Position numbers and translations under genes: made by a program
The notes under the pieces: generated by a model
What the model was told of the DNA's origin: nothing
Seen by the model: the letters and a program-made list of their open reading frames with translations, nothing else
Database searches by the model: none
Shown: positions 61,687 to 64,000 of the stretch, piece after piece
Position numbering within the stretch: position 1 is the first letter of the stretch
Layout: each line of letters starts with the position of its first letter
NCBI GenBank assembly: GCA_947000775.1
Contig: CAMQGK010000567.1
Location: forward strand, 1,832,501 to 1,896,500
Source of the DNA: Pterois miles
Lineage: Eukaryota > Chordata > Actinopteri > Perciformes > Scorpaenidae
Direction: 5' to 3'
DNA: 64,000 nt

Positions 61687-63218
61687 ATGGAGTCTCAGGT
61701 GCGTCAGAACTACCACCGCGACTGCGAGGCCGCCATCAACCGGATGGTCAACATGGAGCTGTTTGCCTCCTACACCTACACTTCCATGGTGAGAGAAACA
61801 CTTTATTTTTCATAGTACATATCAATATATGCTTATTATCTGCTACTGTTGTGACGTGATCCCACATTAGCGGACTTAAAAGGAGAAAATCAACATAATA
61901 GCCAATTAACTGCATATATTCTGGGTGCAATTGTGCTATTATAAGTGCAGTGTTGCACCAATTGAATAGTAGCTTGCTGTTTCTGTATGCATAGGCTGTT
62001 TACACTGACAGTGTTACCCCCATCCATCTTATTGAACCCAAAAATGCTGTGTCATGTTTTTTTTTTTTTGGACCCTCATCATCATCAGACTCCATGCTCG
62101 TCTGTGTCCAAACCAACTAGACTTTCCACAGTCATGACTCATGTGCCTGACCACTACCTGGCTGCATAACTACTGTTTGTCACAATGGCTGATGTCTGCT
62201 AATCACTGTTTTTGACCTCCCCTCTCATCCCTGACAGGCCTTTTACTTCTCCCGTGACGATGTGGCCCTCAAAGGCTTTTCCCATTTCTTCAAGGAGAAC
62301 AGCGACGAGGAGAGGGAGCACGCAGAGAAGCTGCTGTCCTTCCAGAACAACAGGGGAGGACGCATCTTCCTCCAGGACGTCAAGGTCGGTACAGACTGCA
62401 GGGCTGGTCCTGTTGACACGTCTTGCCTCACTTTGTGTGTCTTGTACAGATAAACTAGGATTAATATGCTGTGTTGTGACACTCATTCACCACCAGTTCT
62501 TGAAGTCTGCAAGAACTGTAGTTTTCATTGTGCAGGATTGATCCTAGGATGGTTGATATCTACTATATAGACGTATCGCTCAGCTCCTTCCTTGCCTAAA
62601 TCAGGCCTGAGTCAAATTATTTCCTCCATAATCATAAAATAATAATCCTATATGTTCATGAGACAGAGGGTGATGTGTACTGGTGTAGCAACTGTTGACT
62701 CGGATCATTGTGCTCTGTGTACACAAGGCTTAATGTAATGACTGCTCAGTCTGCAATGATTGAATGTTTTTCCTCCGTAGAAACCGGACCGTGATGAGTG
62801 GGGGAGCGGGCTGGAGGCCATGCAGTGCGCCCTGCAGCTGGAGAAGAACGTCAACCAGGCCCTGCTGGATCTGCACAAACTGGCCTCAGAACACGGGGAT
62901 CCTCATGTAAGTATGAATAGTCTATTGATGCTGAGAGGTTTGCAAAAGAGGGTCCTGGACTCCTGGGTCCTAAACCACAAACTTGTGTGCTCATGAGTAT
63001 GTATACTAAACTTTCTCTCCTCCTGCCCTCAGCTGTGTGACTTCCTGGAGACCCACTACCTGAACGAGCAGGTGGAGGCCATCAAAAAGCTGGGCGACCA
63101 TATTTCCAACCTCACTCGTATGGACGCCCACAACAACAAGATGGCTGAGTACCTGTTTGACAAGCATTCCCTGGGGGCAAGAGCTAAACACAAAGTCCCA
63201 GAATTGAGCCTGGAGTGA
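61687..63218 (+). CDS. Ferritin subunit with ferroxidase centre (heavy/middle type), 4 coding exons, 186 aa
   Basis: Coding exons are 61687-61788, 62238-62384, 62781-62906 and 63033-63218, all GT-AG, closing in frame (561 nt). The ATG has the strong context CCAAAATGG. The ferroxidase residues are all present: E24, Y31, E58, E59, H62, E104 and Q138 (human H-chain E27, Y34, E61, E62, H65, E107, Q141). The protein oxidises Fe(II) and stores it in the 24-subunit cytosolic shell. Its start, MESQVRQNYHRDCE, resembles fish middle (M) subunits, which combine ferroxidase and acidic nucleation residues, as well as H chains, so I give no symbol. After DKHSLG the tail is 13 residues instead of the usual short one. 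Exon layout equals vertebrate ferritin genes, ruling out a processed copy. Translation should be iron-regulated through the IRE. Confidence 0.97.
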
Positions 63219-63425
63219 AAATATTAACCAACACAGGCTTTGAAACTACACGCACCTTTCTGCTCCAGCTGTTCATTCACTGAGCTTAATTTCATATCTA
63301 ATCTGCTCTCGTATGTTCTGGTGGTGTTTAAATATCATGTGGAAGGATGGATGTTTATCAGGTTAGGGCTTTGCCCTCATTACCTGTAAGCCTCCTCTTG
63401 TGTGACATTTTCTGATCTTAATCTG

Positions 63426-63431
63426 AATAAA
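63426..63431 (+). terminator. Ferritin polyadenylation signal AATAAA
   Basis: AATAAA lies 208 bases past the stop codon and is followed by GT-rich sequence (GGCGTCTGTCTGGTTT), as expected at a cleavage site near 63445. Confidence 0.8.
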
Positions 63432-63444
63432 CATTTTGAGCTGG

Positions 63445-63700
63445 ACTCTGGCGTCTGTCTGGTTTCCTATGTTCACTCTCCAGCATCAGGGTGACATTTC
63501 CTCTCATTTGTTGTACCAGCTCATGTACTCTGGTGAATGTGGAGGACTACACAGTTTCAGCAGGACGAGTGATTGTCCCGTTTTCCTCCCAGGCTACGTT
63601 TTCTTTACTGACAATACAAGGAATGCAAAAACCGCACACTACCTGTTCATAATCGTCAGTCTGTTAAATCCTCAACTGATGATTAGAAATGATAATGATA
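63445..63700. other. Ferritin 3' flank
   Basis: No gene or named repeat is visible. An open frame here on the plus strand runs into a T run at 63709-63729 and shows no domain. Confidence 0.4.
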
Positions 63701-63729
63701 CAGATATTTTTTTTTTTTTTTTTTTTTTT

Positions 63730-64000
63730 AAATATATGAGCCTAAAAAGTCATAGTATATTTAAAAAAATCAGTTTCAGTGTGGTGTATCGAAAAAGGTA
63801 TAGTATGACGAAAAAATAAAAGCTCATAGTATAGTATGCTGACAAAGATATGTCACAAATCGTACTGTCATAACAATAATGAAAAGTCATAGTATGTTGA
63901 AAAAAGTCATGGTATAGTGTTTAAAAAAACAACTAGTATGTAGAAAAAATAGTTATAGTATAGTATGCTAACAAAAAGTCAGATTATAGTATAGTATGTC
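63730..64000 (+). repeat. Short tandem repeat running off the window end
   Basis: Variants of AAAAAGTCATAGTATAGTAT followed by GCTGAC or GTCG recur about eight times to the last base. The array continues beyond the window. Confidence 0.7.

Overview
The window is vertebrate nuclear DNA, almost certainly from a ray-finned (percomorph-type) fish. The evidence is four spliced genes whose reconstructed proteins match vertebrate families, large introns with GT-AG borders, and abundant fish-type interspersed repeats: TTAA-flanked MITEs, tRNA-derived SINEs, pogo and Tc1 relics, LINE tails ending in CTTAT repeats, and long CA/GT and AT microsatellites. There is no operon structure. Most open frames in the window are accidental or lie in repeats.

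Layout. (1) 1641-3773 (+): a tachykinin precursor, best called tac4, five coding exons, 114 aa, encoding two FxGLM-amide peptides. (2) 13263-37056 (-): kat7 (HBO1/MYST2 histone acetyltransferase), 15 coding exons reconstructing in frame to 634 aa. Its introns hold an apparently intact tRNA-Gly(GCC) gene on the opposite strand, a polypurine tract of about 550 bp and relics of several transposon classes. (3) 37896-54418 (+): aldh16a1, 17 coding exons, 795 aa, a two-domain aldehyde-dehydrogenase-like protein lacking the canonical catalytic residues. It is divergent from kat7 across an 839-bp ATG-to-ATG interval. (4) 61687-63218 (+): a ferroxidase-competent ferritin subunit (H/M type), four coding exons, 186 aa, with a TATA box and a textbook iron-responsive element in the 5' UTR.

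Gene relations. tac4 and kat7 are tail-to-tail, as I recall for human TAC4 and KAT7 on 17q21. aldh16a1 and a ferritin gene share a region here, while human ALDH16A1 and FTL both lie in 19q13.33. The window therefore joins two segments that are on separate human chromosomes. The four genes do not form one pathway: neuropeptide signalling, chromatin acetylation, a probable pseudoenzyme scaffold, and iron storage.

Intergenic DNA. 4.1-12.8 kb is repeat-rich and includes a 41-bp minisatellite expanded inside a MITE-like element. 54.4-61.4 kb holds SINE copies and a simple minisatellite but no recognisable gene. The last 300 bp run into another short tandem repeat. I found no wholly new gene system. 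The most unusual items are the tRNA-Gly gene joined to a LINE-type 3' tail between direct repeats, the direct duplication shared by the first introns of kat7 and aldh16a1, microsatellites abutting splice sites in tac4 and aldh16a1, and the nested minisatellite element. Exon boundaries were read by eye from splice signals, reading frame and family similarity. No alignment or database search was run.
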